Assembly (NCBI RefSeq): GCF_002288925.2
Contig: NW_022098062.1
Location: 7,487,883-7,551,882, forward strand
Source: Delphinapterus leucas
Lineage: Eukaryota; Chordata; Mammalia; Artiodactyla; Monodontidae
DNA length: 64,000 nucleotides
Direction: 5' to 3'
This document shows, piece by piece, positions 45,006 to 56,539 of this stretch. Both the position numbers and the translations under genes were made by a program. The notes under the pieces were generated by a model. It searched no databases and was not told the origin of the DNA. It was given only the letters and a program-made list of their open reading frames with translations. Position 1 is the stretch's first letter; each line of letters opens with the position of its first letter.

Positions 45006-46752
45006 TCATTGAATCTTTGAATAGACTGTCTGTAAGTCTGTTGCAATCACAAACCATCATGTTTTTTCCATTCAGACCACCTGTATCAGACAGAGCTTAC
45101 CTTCTTCGTGTTAACTCACAGAAGACTAAGCGGATGCTGGACTTCTGAGACTCACTTCCATCCCTTCCATTTGAGCCCTAGATGGGCTCCCTTCCACCAA
45201 AGGTAGCAGCAAGCTGAGCACTGAGAAAACACCTAATGGCCCAGGCACCGAACTTAATTCATTCACCAGCCTACAGGATTTGTGACAACACAGATGGTGT
45301 GAGAAACCGCCCATTGCTAAGGACCCCCCAAAATGCCATGGGCCTGCCTTCCACCATAATGAGCTTCCCTTCTCTCCCACCAGAGCAGACTGTGTAATGA
45401 TGACATTACACTCAGTGAATGCTACAAGAGAATAGGGGTTGGTTTCCACTTGTTTTATTGTCTCAACTAGTGCCTAAGTCTAAACTTTCTTAGGAATCCC
45501 CAGAGTGTAAAGTCTAAGACAGAGAAATCTCTCAGGAGCCAATAAGCCCTTCACTAGTCAATTTTGTGCACACTGGTATCATTCTCAGGGCCGGATCATA
45601 AGAAGGCCGTATAGCATGGACAGGTATTTAAAAGTCAAATTCTCTCAGACTCTCTATGGGATAGTAAGCAAAATGTACAATGCAAACCAGTAAATGACAA
45701 AGATGCCCTGCTTTCCAGAATTCTCTCCACTTCTTCTCCCACCCTGAGTGCTTTCCCCTCAAGCTCTGAACCCACCAGTGTAAAGATCAGGAGATTTTGC
45801 AATGTCCTTGCAAAGAGATGCTCCGTGCCCATCCTGCTCCAATGCTCTTGCTTTGGCAGCTTCCCAGAGGGCCAGTGCCAAGATCGCAGGCTATCTGAGG
45901 GGGGAACACCCAGCTGGCCACCCTGAGGAACATCACCACAGGGATGCAGAGCCAGGCCCAGCCAGGCAAGAGCAGCTGCTACAATGGGACTTTCGGGACT
46001 GGAGGCCGGCTTGTGCTCCATGTCAGCAAGGCACCGAACAGCATCTGCAAATCGCAAAAAGCTAATGCATAATACAGAACTGCATGTCCCCGCTTTCTGC
46101 CTCCTTCTTCATTGTTCTCTCAGGATATGTGAAATAGATAGCTTGTCCATGTTTCCTGCCTACAGTCATGTCCTCAAATACTCCTGTCTGTGGCATTATT
46201 TTCCCCTACCCAGGCAACTTCGGAGAGGCAGGGCAATGCAGACCTCAGTGGAGCTTAAGCATGTGGGGGGTGGGGGAAACTGTGGTTGGTTTCCAAGTAA
46301 TTGGTTTTCCTGGCCTCAGTTTCTACATTTTGAGATCCCAGAACAAAAGACACTGGAGCTAAGGGTGAGGCTGAGTAAAGAGACAAGATTCTGTTGCTGC
46401 TGGAACGCCAGGTCTGCCGTATCTTGACCTAGGCACCAGGCACCAAAACCCCAGCCCCCAAAAATCATTTGCTGCTCTCTCAAGAGATTCTATCCAAAGC
46501 TCCCGGAGCTCAATTGAAAGCAGCAGGCGAAAAGTCAAATACTTCATTAAAAGCAGCAAGAGACTCCATTGTAAACCCACAGTTCTTGTCTATCAAAGAT
46601 CAGACACTGGGATCCAAATCGGTTCTGGTTTCAATGAGAGATCAGATACTAAAGAGGTAGCTTGTGGTGTGTATCTTTTCAATGTGCTGCAGAAAGCCCC
46701 CTCTGTTTCTCCTGTTTTTACCTTATTTTTATATCCTATAGAGACCCTCAAG

Positions 46753-46753
<1 letters not shown>
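45006..46753. other. Unassigned 1.7 kb stretch with overlapping open frames
   Basis: No repeat was recognised. Around 45635-46427 open frames of 60-147 codons overlap on both strands. The GC-richer part 45800-46060 produces them, and none shows a domain or a splice-supported boundary. 46265-46280 is a short G-rich run. Confidence 0.4.

Positions 46754-46798
<45 letters not shown>
46754..46798. repeat. (CA)n microsatellite, about 22 uninterrupted units
   Basis: A perfect AC repeat of about 45 bases. Its length and purity make it very likely to vary between individuals. The Cys-Val frames through it are artefacts. Confidence 0.98.
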
Positions 46799-46799
<1 letters not shown>

Positions 46800-47735
46800 A
46801 TTATGCTGAGAAAGGGAGAAGCAGAGAAACATTTCAAAACGTAAGCGTAGGCTTGAGTTTCAGATTTATTGAATTCCCGGAAATGCTGTCTCTTCTCCAG
46901 AGAAAGCTTAGTGTTTGGAAACAACTTTAATCTGGCCAAAGAAAAGGGAAAGAGGGAGGAAAAGATGCAGGGAGAGGGAGTGTTGGCAGAGGGAAGAGAT
47001 GGTGAGAAAGAGAGAGGGAATTATTAATTCCAATTGATTTTCTGATAAGGTTTCATATCCTGAAGTGTGCTTCAAATCTAAGTGACATCTGCTGAGATCA
47101 CCCCTCAGTGTCTGAATTCTCCTGAATGTAATTAGATCTGAGACAAGATAGAAGACTCAGTACGGTGGCCCTTAGGGAGGAAATGGTCTTTGAAAAGAAT
47201 TATGTTAATCAGACTAGCCTTCTTCTTGCATCTGTTCTGCTGTTATTCCGGGTAAAATTAATAGGTCTAAGGAAGGATCTGATCATAATGACAATCTGGT
47301 CTCCACAGCAGGAGGTTTTATAAAGGAGTTGAACTGTGCCTTGTTGAGAACACTTAAAGTAATTAGTTACAGAGCTACTCACTTTCTTTCCTTTTTAATA
47401 ATAATAATGGTTATTAATGTTTACAAATTAAAGAGTCTTACTCCAGATGAAAGGAGCGCTGAAACAGAGACTCAGGAGCAGAAGCTCTGTCCCTTTCTGC
47501 CTCGTGCCCAGAGTGATAACACTGTAGCCATCCTCCTTTTCCTGCTGGACTGTCCGCCCCCTCCCTCTCCCCTCCGTGCCCCCTCCCTCCTTGCTCCCCA
47601 GGGAACTGCTAGGAGCCAAGTTCCTAGAGCTTGCAGAGGTGGGAGCAACAAACAGAGCTCAGGAGCAGAGGCTGAAACTCCTGACCTGGATGCCCCATGT
47701 CAGGCACAGAAGAGCTTGATAAGTATTTGCTGACA
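46799..47735. other. Unassigned sequence with homeodomain-like motifs
   Basis: No repeat was recognised. 47015-47380 contains 'attattaattccaattga', 'gtaattagatctgag', 'aaaattaataggtc' and 'aaagtaattagttac', that is, several TAATTA/ATTAAT words with little low-complexity sequence. A possible conserved non-coding element. 47540-47600 is C-rich. Confidence 0.4.
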
Positions 47736-47940
47736 GGATGGAGGAAAAGAAGGTAGGGGAAAAGGAAGAAAGAGTAGAAATAAAAAATAAAGCGAGAGAG
47801 AGAGAGAGAGAAATAGACAAGAAAGAGAAAGAAGAGAGAGACAAAGGAAGGAAGAAAAGAACAAAGGGTAGAAGAAAGAAAAGACTAGAAGCAAAAAAGA
47901 AAGAAAAGAGAGAGATAAAGGGAAGGAGAAAAATCGCTCA
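47736..47940. repeat. Polypurine tract (GA/GAAA-rich)
   Basis: About 200 bases with very few pyrimidines, including (AG)n at 47793-47810. The Lys/Glu/Arg frame at 47738-47956 and the Ser/Leu/Phe frames opposite are composition artefacts. Confidence 0.9.
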
Positions 47941-48029
47941 CATTGTCTTACTATAAGACGTAACTTCAAAGATGGGGAGGGTTGACGCAATAATTTGTGT
48001 TCAGGTTTCTTCTCTATTAGTCTATAAAC

Positions 48030-48241
48030 CAGGAGTAGGCAAACTACAGCCACTGTAGGTGCTCAGTTCTGCCCACCACTTGTTTTCGTAAATAAAGTTT
48101 TGGGGGCCTGTATGTTTACATATTGTCTATAGCTGCTTGCATACTACACCTGCAGGTTTGAGTAGCTACAACAGAGATGATATGGCCCCCAAATCCTAAA
48201 TATTGACTATATGTCCCTTATAGAAAAAGTTTGCCAACCTG
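48030..48241 (+). mobile_element. hAT-type non-autonomous DNA transposon
   Basis: About 212 bp with ends 'caggagtaggcaaac' and 'gtttgccaacctg', an imperfect inverted repeat. The body has 'cttgttttcgtaaataaagtttt', 'acatattgtctatagctgcttgc' and 'gagtagctacaacagagatgatatgg'. It is the same family as the copy split at 55073/62019, in the opposite orientation. Confidence 0.8.
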
Positions 48242-48599
48242 TGCTATTACCTCTTGAAAGCAGGCGCACTGCTTGATTTGATGCTAAGACATGCAGAGTG
48301 GGACTGAATTTTCCAGAATAGAACTTCCCACCTGCATGATGTTCAGAGACCCTTAAGCCAAGACAAGTACCTCTTAGTGGGGTAGGTGATGTAGTGGGGG
48401 GAGGGGGGAGGGATGAAGGAGGGTGAGCATCTAAATTTCTGTTTTCTCAGTCTGAGAACAGGTTCTGAGAGAATGAGATGCCGTGTGTCTGCCTCATGTC
48501 CACGGGGCTAAAAACAGCTGCAGCAGGGGCAAAGGTAGGAACTGAAGACCCACTCTGTCTCTGAACTAATTGTCACCACCTAATTTAATGTTTATATAC
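48242..48599. other. Unassigned sequence with a G-rich run
   Basis: No repeat was recognised. G-rich at 48396-48423. Confidence 0.4.
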
Positions 48600-48850
48600 A
48601 TCAAACAAGCCAGTGTGATGCAAGGGTGAGATTTGGAAGGAGAAGACTTAGATCCAAGATTTTCCATTTACTGATTGTGTCATTGTAGTCAAATCACTTA
48701 ACTTTCCTGAGCTCGTCTTCTCACTTGTAAAATGGAGATGAACATAATATAACTTCATGGTCTTGATGTATTCGATGAGTGAAGTGTGTCAAAGACCTTT
48801 GAAAACCATGTGGTTCTTACACAATTATTATATAACAGTTATAATAGATA
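48600..48850 (+). mobile_element. MIR SINE
   Basis: 'gacttagatccaagattttccatttactgattgtgtcattg', 'caaatcacttaactttcctgagctcgtcttctcacttgtaaaatggagatg' (landmarks in order) are the sense MIR core. The 3' end is diverged. Confidence 0.75.
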
Positions 48851-49039
48851 TTATATGATTCAATAGTATGAAGGAACTGGATAAGCCAGTGTTTCTGTGT
48901 GGTGGAAGTGCTGGTGTTGGTCTCCTGAGGTCTGGCTCTAACAGGAAATCACACGTCTTAAAAGGCATTTTTGGTAAAGCTGGACTATCCAGGCAATCAA
49001 ACTTTGAAACTTTGTAACACTCACCCCAAAACCCAGGGA

Positions 49040-49400
49040 CATAAAGCAAGCATTCATTTCTTGCTTACACATCTGCTGGTCATCTGGAGCTCAGTTAATC
49101 TAGAATAGGCTCATCAGGACTTGGCTCCAACTTGTAGGTCTGATTCAAGGTCAATGTTCTTTCACTCTTTCTAAACCAGTGGCTTCCCAAGGCATGTTCT
49201 TTTCACAGTGATAGTCAGGAGCACATGAGCCCAAGCCTCTGCTTGCGTCATGTCTGTTTAATATCCCATTGGCTACAGCAAGAAACAGGAAAGCACACTC
49301 TTCTCAGCATGAGGCCAAGGCAAAACAAACACCATGCCCAATATCACTGCAGTGGGGGAGCATACTCCTCCATGGAGGCCTGTTGCAGGGAGTAGATATT
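49040..49400. mobile_element. Possible ancient interspersed repeat
   Basis: 'cttacacatctgctggtcatctggagc', 'gttcttttcacagtgatagtcagg', 'ttaatatcccattggctacagcaag' and 'gcatgaggccaaggc' resemble the family split at 27165-27930 (which has 'tggccaaagcaagtcac'). The match is weak and unnamed. Confidence 0.4.
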
Positions 49401-50188
49401 TGTTGACAAATAATCTACTACCGAAGCCAAAGCATTAGCTAAGCCGGTCTAGTGTACCCAAAGCTACTGGACACAGTAGCTTGTCTAAGTGTGCTGCCAT
49501 TTTGACGTCGGTGGACCATCGCTGGAATGAAATTCACTTGCTAATCTGAAGAGTTTACTCTTGACCTCACATTCCTCTTTTTCATGTCCAGATGCAGTGG
49601 ACTGTCAAGTAAAGAAAACTGCACAATTTCTCCAATAACTGAAATTCATTGACCAAATTTTACAGAAAAATCTGTACTCTTTAAGAACAAATTTGGGTCA
49701 TTTGGAAAATGTAGACATAATAAAGATGCAGGAGGACTGAGTATAATGGTAACAGGAAGCAAAAGGAACCAGGACTAACACCAGACTCCAGCAAGAGAGA
49801 GCTGAGGTCACCTTAAATAAGAGTGGCAGTCATGGGCAGGGGGTCCCAATTAATTAATTACACCTTAATTTACAAAACTGTCTCTGTTCTTGTGTCACCC
49901 TCACTGTCCTCTAGAACTATGGGGAATGCCATGGCATCCTGGGGAAGGGAAGGGGTAAAGCCAGCTTCTCTGTGTTTCTCTGTTTTCCTGACTCTCTTTT
50001 CCTCCTCCTCCTCAAGAGGTAAGGATAAGGTTACCATAGGATCAACAGCTTCATAAATATGCAGAAGAAAGACAAATCAACCTGAAATCCAAAAAAAATA
50101 ATTAAAATATAAATAGACTTGTTTGTTTCAAGGATTTGCAATGAATGCTTGACTCAGTCTGAAGATTAATCAGTGATTGGTAATTATA

Positions 50189-50192
<4 letters not shown>
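49401..50192. other. Unassigned sequence
   Basis: No gene or repeat was recognised. Contains the AT-rich word 'aattaattaattacac' at 49848. Confidence 0.4.
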
Positions 50193-50231
<39 letters not shown>

Positions 50232-50232
50232 A
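50193..50232. repeat. (CA)n microsatellite
   Basis: About 17 CA units followed by CATACACAT. Confidence 0.96.
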
Positions 50233-50429
50233 TATCCAAATACAAAAAAGGATAAACCTGGTCCCCTCTAAACAACACGAATGCAAAAACTGTGTGAGTT
50301 TTCTGGTTCAAACAGAGGTGAAATCACTTGAGGTTCCTTGCTGAGTCTGGGTTCACTTCGTACCTGTTGCTGAGCCACCAGCACAGGAAGGGACCATGGG
50401 CGGGCTTTTACTGGCATCAGTGAGCAGCC

Positions 50430-50545
50430 TCCTTTTCTTCCTTCTTCCTACATTTCCTCTTCTGTTTTCTCTACCTCCCTTCCTCCCTCCTTCCTCTCTC
50501 CCTTCATCTTTTCTTCCCTCTCTCTCCTATATCTCTTGCAGTTTT
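50430..50545. repeat. Polypyrimidine-rich stretch
   Basis: C/T-rich with few purines ('ctacctcccttcctccctcc'). Confidence 0.75.
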
Positions 50546-50599
50546 TCCCCCGAGATTTGACTTTTTTCCTGCCAAAGGAGGTAAGCCATCTTTCAATCC

Positions 50600-50697
50600 A
50601 TAGACATTTATGAGTGTTTCATCACTGTGCCAAGCTTACAATTGCCAGTAAGTTCAATAAACCCAAGCCCTGTCCCACAGGAACTCACAATCTAGAA
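50600..50697 (-). mobile_element. L2 LINE terminus, antisense
   Basis: 'agacatttatgagtgtttcatcactgtgccaagc' and 'ccctgtcccacaggaactcacaatctaga' are antisense L2. A MER20 inserted at its right end. Confidence 0.6.
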
Positions 50698-50910
50698 CAG
50701 TTTTTCTCAACTGTGGGTAATTTCACCCCTCCAAGACACATTTGACAATGTCTGGAGACATTTTTGATGGTCATGGCTTGGGGTGGGTGCCACTGGAATT
50801 AGTGGGTAGAGGCCAGGGATACTGCTAAACATCTTAAAATACAGAGGGAAGATCCCCAAACAGAATTATCCTGCCCTAAATGTCAATAGTGCTGAGGCTG
50901 AAAGACCCTG
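50698..50910 (-). mobile_element. MER20 (hAT-Charlie) DNA transposon, antisense, with 8 bp duplication
   Basis: 213 bp. Landmarks: 'cagtttttctcaac', 'ttgacaatgtctggagacatttttg', 'ggtagaggccagggatactgctaaacatc', 'aatgtcaatagtgctgagg'. Flanking 8 bp repeats 'atctagaa' (50690-50697) and 'gtctagaa' (50911-50918) match at 7 of 8 bases. Non-coding. Confidence 0.92.
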
Positions 50911-51100
50911 GTCTAGAAGGAGAAACAAAATACAAACACATTAAAAGGTGACTCACTTCCAGGCTATGTGGAGAAAGGACCCAATATGTACTATGTACTT
51001 GGACTTGGTAAATTGCGGTTCTGGGTTTTCTCTCTAGTCTCTGGGTCTTTCCAGCTCTGCAGGCTCCCAGCTTTGCTGCCACCTTTGAGAGCACGGGATT

Positions 51101-51103
<3 letters not shown>

Positions 51104-51135
<32 letters not shown>

Positions 51136-51496
51136 TTATTTATTTATTTATTTGTTTGTTTGTTTGTTTGTTGGCTATCTTGAGGTCTTCGTTGCTGCGC
51201 GAGGGTTTTCTCTAGTTGTGGCGAGCAGGGGTTACTCTTCATTGCGGTGAGCAGGCTTCTCATTGTGGTGGCTTCTTTTGTTGTGGAGCACAGGCTCTAG
51301 ACGCACGGGCTTCAGTAGTTTTGGTGCATGGGCCTAGTAGTCGTGGCTCACGGGCTCTAGAGCACAGGCTCAGTAGTTGTGGTGCATGGGCTTAGTTGCT
51401 CCACGTCATCTGGGATCTTCCCAGACCAGCACTTGAACCCGTGTCCCCTGCACTGGCAGGCGGATTCTTAACCACTGCGCCACCAGTGAAGCCCAA
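51104..51496 (-). mobile_element. CHR-family SINE (long form), antisense, with compound tail
   Basis: Minus-strand SINE. The head is at about 51460-51494 ('accactgcgccaccagtgaag'). The body has 'gtcttcgttgctgcgcg' and 'cttcattgcggtgagcagg'. The tail (51104-51172) has become TA, TTTA and TTTG tandem repeats. Flanks 'agcacgggattctt' (51090-51103) and 'gaacatgggattctt' (51497-51511) are an imperfect duplication, so the copy is older than the ones at 32 and 43380. Confidence 0.93.
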
Positions 51497-51511
51497 GAAC
51501 ATGGGATTCTT

Positions 51512-51950
51512 GATAACAGTTGCAATCTTAGGAGGGAAATTCCTCTCCCTTAACCTACTGTTCCTTGAGCCCTCCTGGTAGCTCAGTATTTGGCCATCTG
51601 GCCATCCGCCCATGCTTCCATCCATCTACTCAGCCAGCCAGCCAGCAGTATTCATTTGGCACTACTAGAGTTGCTCAAACTCTACTAGATACATCTTATT
51701 CTCAGATTCAGACTTCTTGGGAGGGAAAAAAATCTATGTGTGGCGTATTAATTGGAAGAGGACAAGGGCTGAGCTTTCTGTAAGAGTGGTTTTAGTTAAT
51801 GCCCATGGGCAGTGTACCAGTTTCCTTCTCTTGTTAATGCCTCTAGTTCCCTATCTGTTAAATGGGAGTCCCACTCCCAGCCACTGTATTGCTCTGCAAG
51901 ATGTACGCCTGGTAATCAGCCTGATCTCCTGCTGGAGGGAGAAGACAGAA
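51512..51950. other. Unassigned sequence
   Basis: Includes a short CCAGCCAG repeat near 51635. No gene or family was recognised. Confidence 0.4.
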
Positions 51951-51954
51951 AGGG

Positions 51955-52200
51955 GAGAATGAAAGTTACAGTAGCAGCATCCTGTCTATACCCCACACTG
52001 GTTTTGTAACCTAAGACAAGTTTCTCAAACTTTTGTGCCTTAATTTCCTTATTTGTACAATAGAATAATGGCACTTTAGTAAAAGAGTCACTGTGAGGAC
52101 TGACTAAGTCAATCCATGAAAAGCACTTAGAACAGCGCTTGGCACATAGTAAGAGCTCAATAAGTATTAACTATCATTATCAATTGTTATCATTACCAAG
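51955..52200 (+). mobile_element. MIR SINE, nearly complete 3' part
   Basis: 'ttgtaacctaagacaagtttctcaaacttttgtgccttaatttccttatttgtac', 'gtcactgtgaggactgactaagtc' and 'acttagaacagcgcttggcacatagtaagagctcaataagtatt' (landmarks) follow MIR to its end. Confidence 0.88.
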
Positions 52201-52327
52201 AGAAAAGTCACTAGTTTAGGGATCATGAAAAATTCTATTGTGTCAGAGGTTGGAGGGGAGAAGTGAGACCCTATAACTCAGGAATAAGACCCCTAAGTGA
52301 CACCTTTTTTACCACTATCACTTAAAC

Positions 52328-52542
52328 CAGGGTTTCTCAATGTCAGCAATATTGATATTTAGGGCCTGAACGTTCTTTGCTGCGGGGGGGGACTGTTCGG
52401 TGCAGTGCAGGAAGTTTAGCAGCATCCCTGGCCTTTATCCACTACATGCAATAGAACTTTTCCCCCATTTGTGGCAGCCAGTGTCTTCAGACTTTGCCAA
52501 GTGTCCCTTCGGAAGCAAAATCACCCTGGTTGAGAACCACTA
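52328..52542 (+). mobile_element. MER20 (hAT-Charlie) DNA transposon, sense, with 8 bp duplication
   Basis: 215 bp: 'cagggtttctcaatgtcagc', 'atattgatatttagggcc', 'gtttagcagcatccctggcc', 'gactttgccaagtgtccc', 'ggttgagaaccact'. Flanks 'acttaaac' (52320-52327) and 'tcttaaac' (52543-52550) match at 7 of 8. Opposite in orientation to the MER20 at 50698-50910. Confidence 0.92.
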
Positions 52543-52550
52543 TCTTAAAC

Positions 52551-54179
52551 AATAATGATTTTAAAAAATCAGTGATAGTAATAATCACGTGTGAGGAACT
52601 GTCTCCTCATCATTTGCAATGTCCCTTTTGACTGAGCATGAGGGCATCTTCCATGTGCTGCATGTAACTGTAGATGCTTCAAAAATACTTTCATTCTGCA
52701 GAATCTGAGACGTCTTCCTCCAGGAAAGTCTGGCTGGTTCCTCCCAGGCAGTTTGTCTCTAGTTCAGTAGCTGACTTGAATGCTGGAACTGTCAACTGAA
52801 ACACCAGCACATGGCCTTTCCATGCAGCTTGTGTTTCTCACAGCATGGCAGCTGAGTATCAAGAGAAGTGTCCCCAAAGTGAACTTTCCAAGAGAACCAG
52901 GACACTGCATGGCCTTTTCTGATCTAGTCTCAGAAGTCACGAAACATAATTTCCACTGCAGGTTCTTGGTTACCTCTTGATGGGGGGAATTGCAAGTCAC
53001 CTTGAAAAAAAGGATGTGAGATGGAGAATATTGCGGCAGCATCTTTGGAAATTATAATCTGTCATTGTCTGGAAAAGTAAAAATCAACAGTGTCCAATCT
53101 CAGTGTCCAACAGAGATTATTTAACCTAGAACTGAAGAACTCCCTATGGAGGACATCTTCCAAGTAGGACAAGGCTGTAACTCTCTACCTGTAATATTCT
53201 CAACCCTGTCCTCCATATGTGGTTTCTATCAAGAATTTTCACAATGGCGTTGCCCCTTACGTTCTAAAAAGTAGAACGAATGTGATGATAGTTTATATGC
53301 TAGGCCATGCTTAGGTATCTCCACTGAAAGACCAAAGTGGTCATAAATGAAAAATTCTTACACCTTGAAGTGCAGGGAAACATAAAGGGAAATTGTTCCT
53401 GTGTTGGTTTAGCACGAGTATCAGGTTCCAGATTCTAGTCATTAGGTCTGCTAGACACAGTTCTCTTGGTAAAATAATTAGTATTCATATTTTGGTGTGA
53501 TACTACGGCTATGACTAAAGAAGGCAACGAGTTCATAGCTCTATTTTTCTTCAACCTGGAGCACGTCTTACTCAGTTGTATAGTTAGGTCAACTGCACTT
53601 TGGGTACATATGTTCACAATCAAGGGTGATAATTGAGAGCCATGTACATTTATCTTTGTGCAAAGCTTGTTTTCATCCTGTGCACAACTTTGCTGCTTTG
53701 GGAATAATCCACGTAAAAACAACCTTGAACTGAATACAAAGCATCATTCTAGCCCATTCTTGAATTTGGAGTAGGATCTGTGGTCTAACCGAAATAGCTC
53801 TAATGAGGAAGGACTCTGGCAAGAATTAAAAAGCAAAGTTTATGGTCCCAAGGCTGTAAACAGCAAAAATACTAATCTCCCTTTTCACATCTAGGTGGTA
53901 GCAAGAAATAATCAGCAAAAATAAGGGAATGTCCTATCAAAGGATATTTGACTTTTCTTTAATGATGTTCCATCAGAGAGCCTTGACCATCTCAATCAGG
54001 AATGACCTGATCATGGTAGTTACTGTCCAAACTACGCATTTGACAATTACCATACATTTTGTTTTCTATCATTGGTTTTCACCTCATGTGTATTTGCCTA
54101 ATGATGAATTTCTCTTACATCCATAGGAAGACTCTGTTGTAGTTATGATGGTCTCTCTGCAGTTTTGTGTACTTTAGAT
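52551..54179. other. Unassigned 1.6 kb stretch
   Basis: No gene or repeat was recognised. Frames up to 95 codons lack any recognisable pattern. Confidence 0.4.
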
Positions 54180-54229
54180 ACACAATTTAGTATCCTAACT
54201 TCCCAGTGGTATTAGTTGTTTATTTTATG

Positions 54230-54610
54230 GGCTATTATTCATAATTGCAATTCCATGCTTTGACCTTTCTTTTCTTTCCATCATGAAAGTATTCCATTTC
54301 CACTTTCCCAATCCAAATGTGACTCATCTCAAGGCAAGTTACAATGGTATTTTCCCCAAGGCCTTCCCCAAACAGCTCTATGAACACCTAACTCACATCC
54401 ATCTCCTTCTTCTGTAAATTCCTTCCACCACACTTATCATCTGTCTCCCGCACTCTGACATTTTATCACATTCTTCCTTTTCTACTCTTCCATGTGAGTT
54501 CATGTTGATTCTTCTATTAGACTCAGAGCTCCTGAGGGGTCATAAACCAAATTTTTTAATTTCCTCCACAACCTATGTACAAAATAAGTATTTGTTAAAA
54601 ACACAAATAA
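54230..54610 (+). mobile_element. L2 LINE 3' region, sense (diverged)
   Basis: 'caaggccttccccaaacagc', 'tccaccacacttatcatctgtctcccg', 'gactcagagctcctgaggggtcataaacc' and 'caacctatgtacaaaataagtatttgtt' follow L2 order, with many differences. Confidence 0.5.
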
Positions 54611-55064
54611 GCTCAGTTGTTAGGAGTGAGGAGGTTTTTGCTGATTGATCCATGCTCTTTCTCTTGCCCAGTTCCCTCTTCTGACTTATAAGAGGCTTTT
54701 GTGAAAAGGCTGGGATGATCCATCTTACATTCCATATGGAAACACAGAGGTACAAAACCCAAGAATGAATTTATCAGGAGCCCAAGGACCAGCCTCCCAA
54801 GTCACTGCCTTGCACTTTTCCCTGTTTCTGCCTGCCTTTCTCCTGAGTACACCTCCACTAGCCAATGACCCTATGCCAGGAGACCCAGTGCAAACTTCAG
54901 GAGAAGTCTTGGAAACTCTATTGCCAGGTGGAAGTTTTAAGAACAGAAAACATGTGTTGGGCTGAACTAGAGAGAGGCCTTGGCTAGATCAGTCTTAACA
55001 TTGCTATGTCTATGCTTAGCATCCTCTCTAATGTCCTTCCTGCTCAAGCATCTTATTGAGTATT
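54611..55064. other. Unassigned sequence
   Basis: No gene or repeat was recognised. Confidence 0.4.
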
Positions 55065-55072
55065 CTTCTATC

Positions 55073-55252
55073 CAGGGAAGGAGTTGGAAGATTTTTCCTC
55101 CTTTCTATAAAGGGCCAGAATGTAAAAAATCTAGGCTTTGTGGGTTATATAATCTCCGTCACAACCATTCATGTCTGCCATTGTAGCATGAAAGAAGCCA
55201 TAGATCAAATGAGTGTGGCTGAGTTTCAATAAAACTTTATTTATAAAAACAG
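55073..55252 (-). mobile_element. hAT-type DNA transposon, left part (split by L1)
   Basis: Antisense copy of the family at 48030: 'ataaagggccagaatgtaaaaaatctaggctttgtggg', 'tctgccattgtagcatgaaag' and 'caataaaactttatttataaaaacag' (landmarks). It stops exactly at the L1 junction. The remainder is at 61974-62019. Confidence 0.88.
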
Positions 55253-55682
55253 TTGGAGAGAGTCACCAAGACGGTAGAGCAGGAAGACACTTAGCTCACT
55301 TCCTTACAGGCATACCAAAGCTATAACTATTTGCAGAGCAACTACTAATGAGAAAGACCTAAATACTAGCAGAAAAGATTTTCTATAACTAAAGATATAA
55401 AGAAGGAACCACAATGAAACAGGTAGGAGGAATGTAGACACAGTATAACAGAGACCCATACCCCAGGGTGGACAACCCAAAAAGAGGAGGATAATTACAT
55501 TTGCCCACACACCCCACATAGAGGGAACCCTTAAGGCATACAGCTCTGGTGAACAGAGGGGAGTGTGCTGCTGGGACACATAGGCCATCTCCTACAGAAG
55601 GCTACTTTTCCAAGACTGGGAAATGTAGTCAACCTACGAAATACATAGAAATAAAAGCAGCAAAATCAGGTGACAGGGGAGT

Positions 55683-56539
55683 ATGTTCTTAATGAAAGAA
55701 CAAGGTGAAACTCCAGAAGATGAACTCAGTGAAGTAGAGATAAGCAATCTACCCAATAAAGAGTTCAAGGTAATCATCATAAAGATGCTTAAAGAACTAG
55801 GGAGAAGAATGGATGGACAGAGTGAGAATTTTAACAGAGTTAGAGAATATAAAGAAGAACAAAACAGAGCTGAAGAATATAATAACTGAAATAAAAAATA
55901 CACTAGAAGGAATCAACAGTAGATTAGATGATGCAGAGGAAAGGATAAGTGAGACAGAGTAGTGGAAATCACTGAAGCCAAACAGAAAAAAGAAAAAAAA
56001 AAAGAAATGAGGACAGTTTAGGAGATCTCTGAGACCACATCAAGTGCACTAATTTCATATTATAGGGGTACCAGAAGGAGAAGAAAGAGAGAAAAGGGAA
56101 GAGAACATATTTGATGAAATAATAGCTGAAAACATCCCTAACCTGTGTAGGAAAGAGAAATCCGGGTTTAGGAAGCATTGAGGAACCCAAACAAGATGAA
56201 TCCAAACAGACCCACACGAAGACATATTACAAGTACAATGGCAAATTTTAAAGAGAGAATTCTAAAGGCAGCAAAAGAAAAAAGAAAAGAGTCATATACA
56301 AGAGAACCCCCATACAGCTATTAAGTGATTTCTCAGCAGAAAGTTTTCAGGCAAGAAGGGAGTGGCATGATATATGCAAAGTGCTGAAAGGGAAGATCTT
56401 TCAACATAGGATACTCTACCCGGGAAGATTATTATTTAGAATTGAAGGAGCGATAAATAACTTCTCAGACAATCAAAAACTAAAAGAGTTCATCAATACT
56501 AAACCTACCCTAAAAGAAATGTTAAAAGGTCTTCTCTAA
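55683..56539 (+). pseudogene. L1 ORF1 remnant (RNA-binding protein)
   Basis: ORF1p is the trimeric RNA-binding chaperone of L1. The N-terminal part is readable from 55683 ('EDELSEVEISNLPNKEFKVI', then the start of the coiled coil, 'LKELGRRMDGQSENFNRVRE'). A stop follows at 55887-55889, then frameshifts. The C-terminal part is visible in other frames to the 'LKEMLKGLL' terminus with stop at 56537-56539. It is a broken gene and cannot make protein. Confidence 0.88.

Noticed and set aside
45635..46427. Overlapping open frames on both strands, 87-147 codons
   Set aside because: They arise from a GC-richer stretch. No frame has a recognisable protein, and one frame cannot be joined to another without assuming frameshifts.
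46593..46939. Cys-Val and Thr-His repeat peptides
   Set aside because: Translations of the (CA)n microsatellite.
48396..48423. Possible G-quadruplex
   Set aside because: Only three clear G-runs lie within short loops; the fourth needs an eight-base loop, so it is weaker than the motif at 15213.
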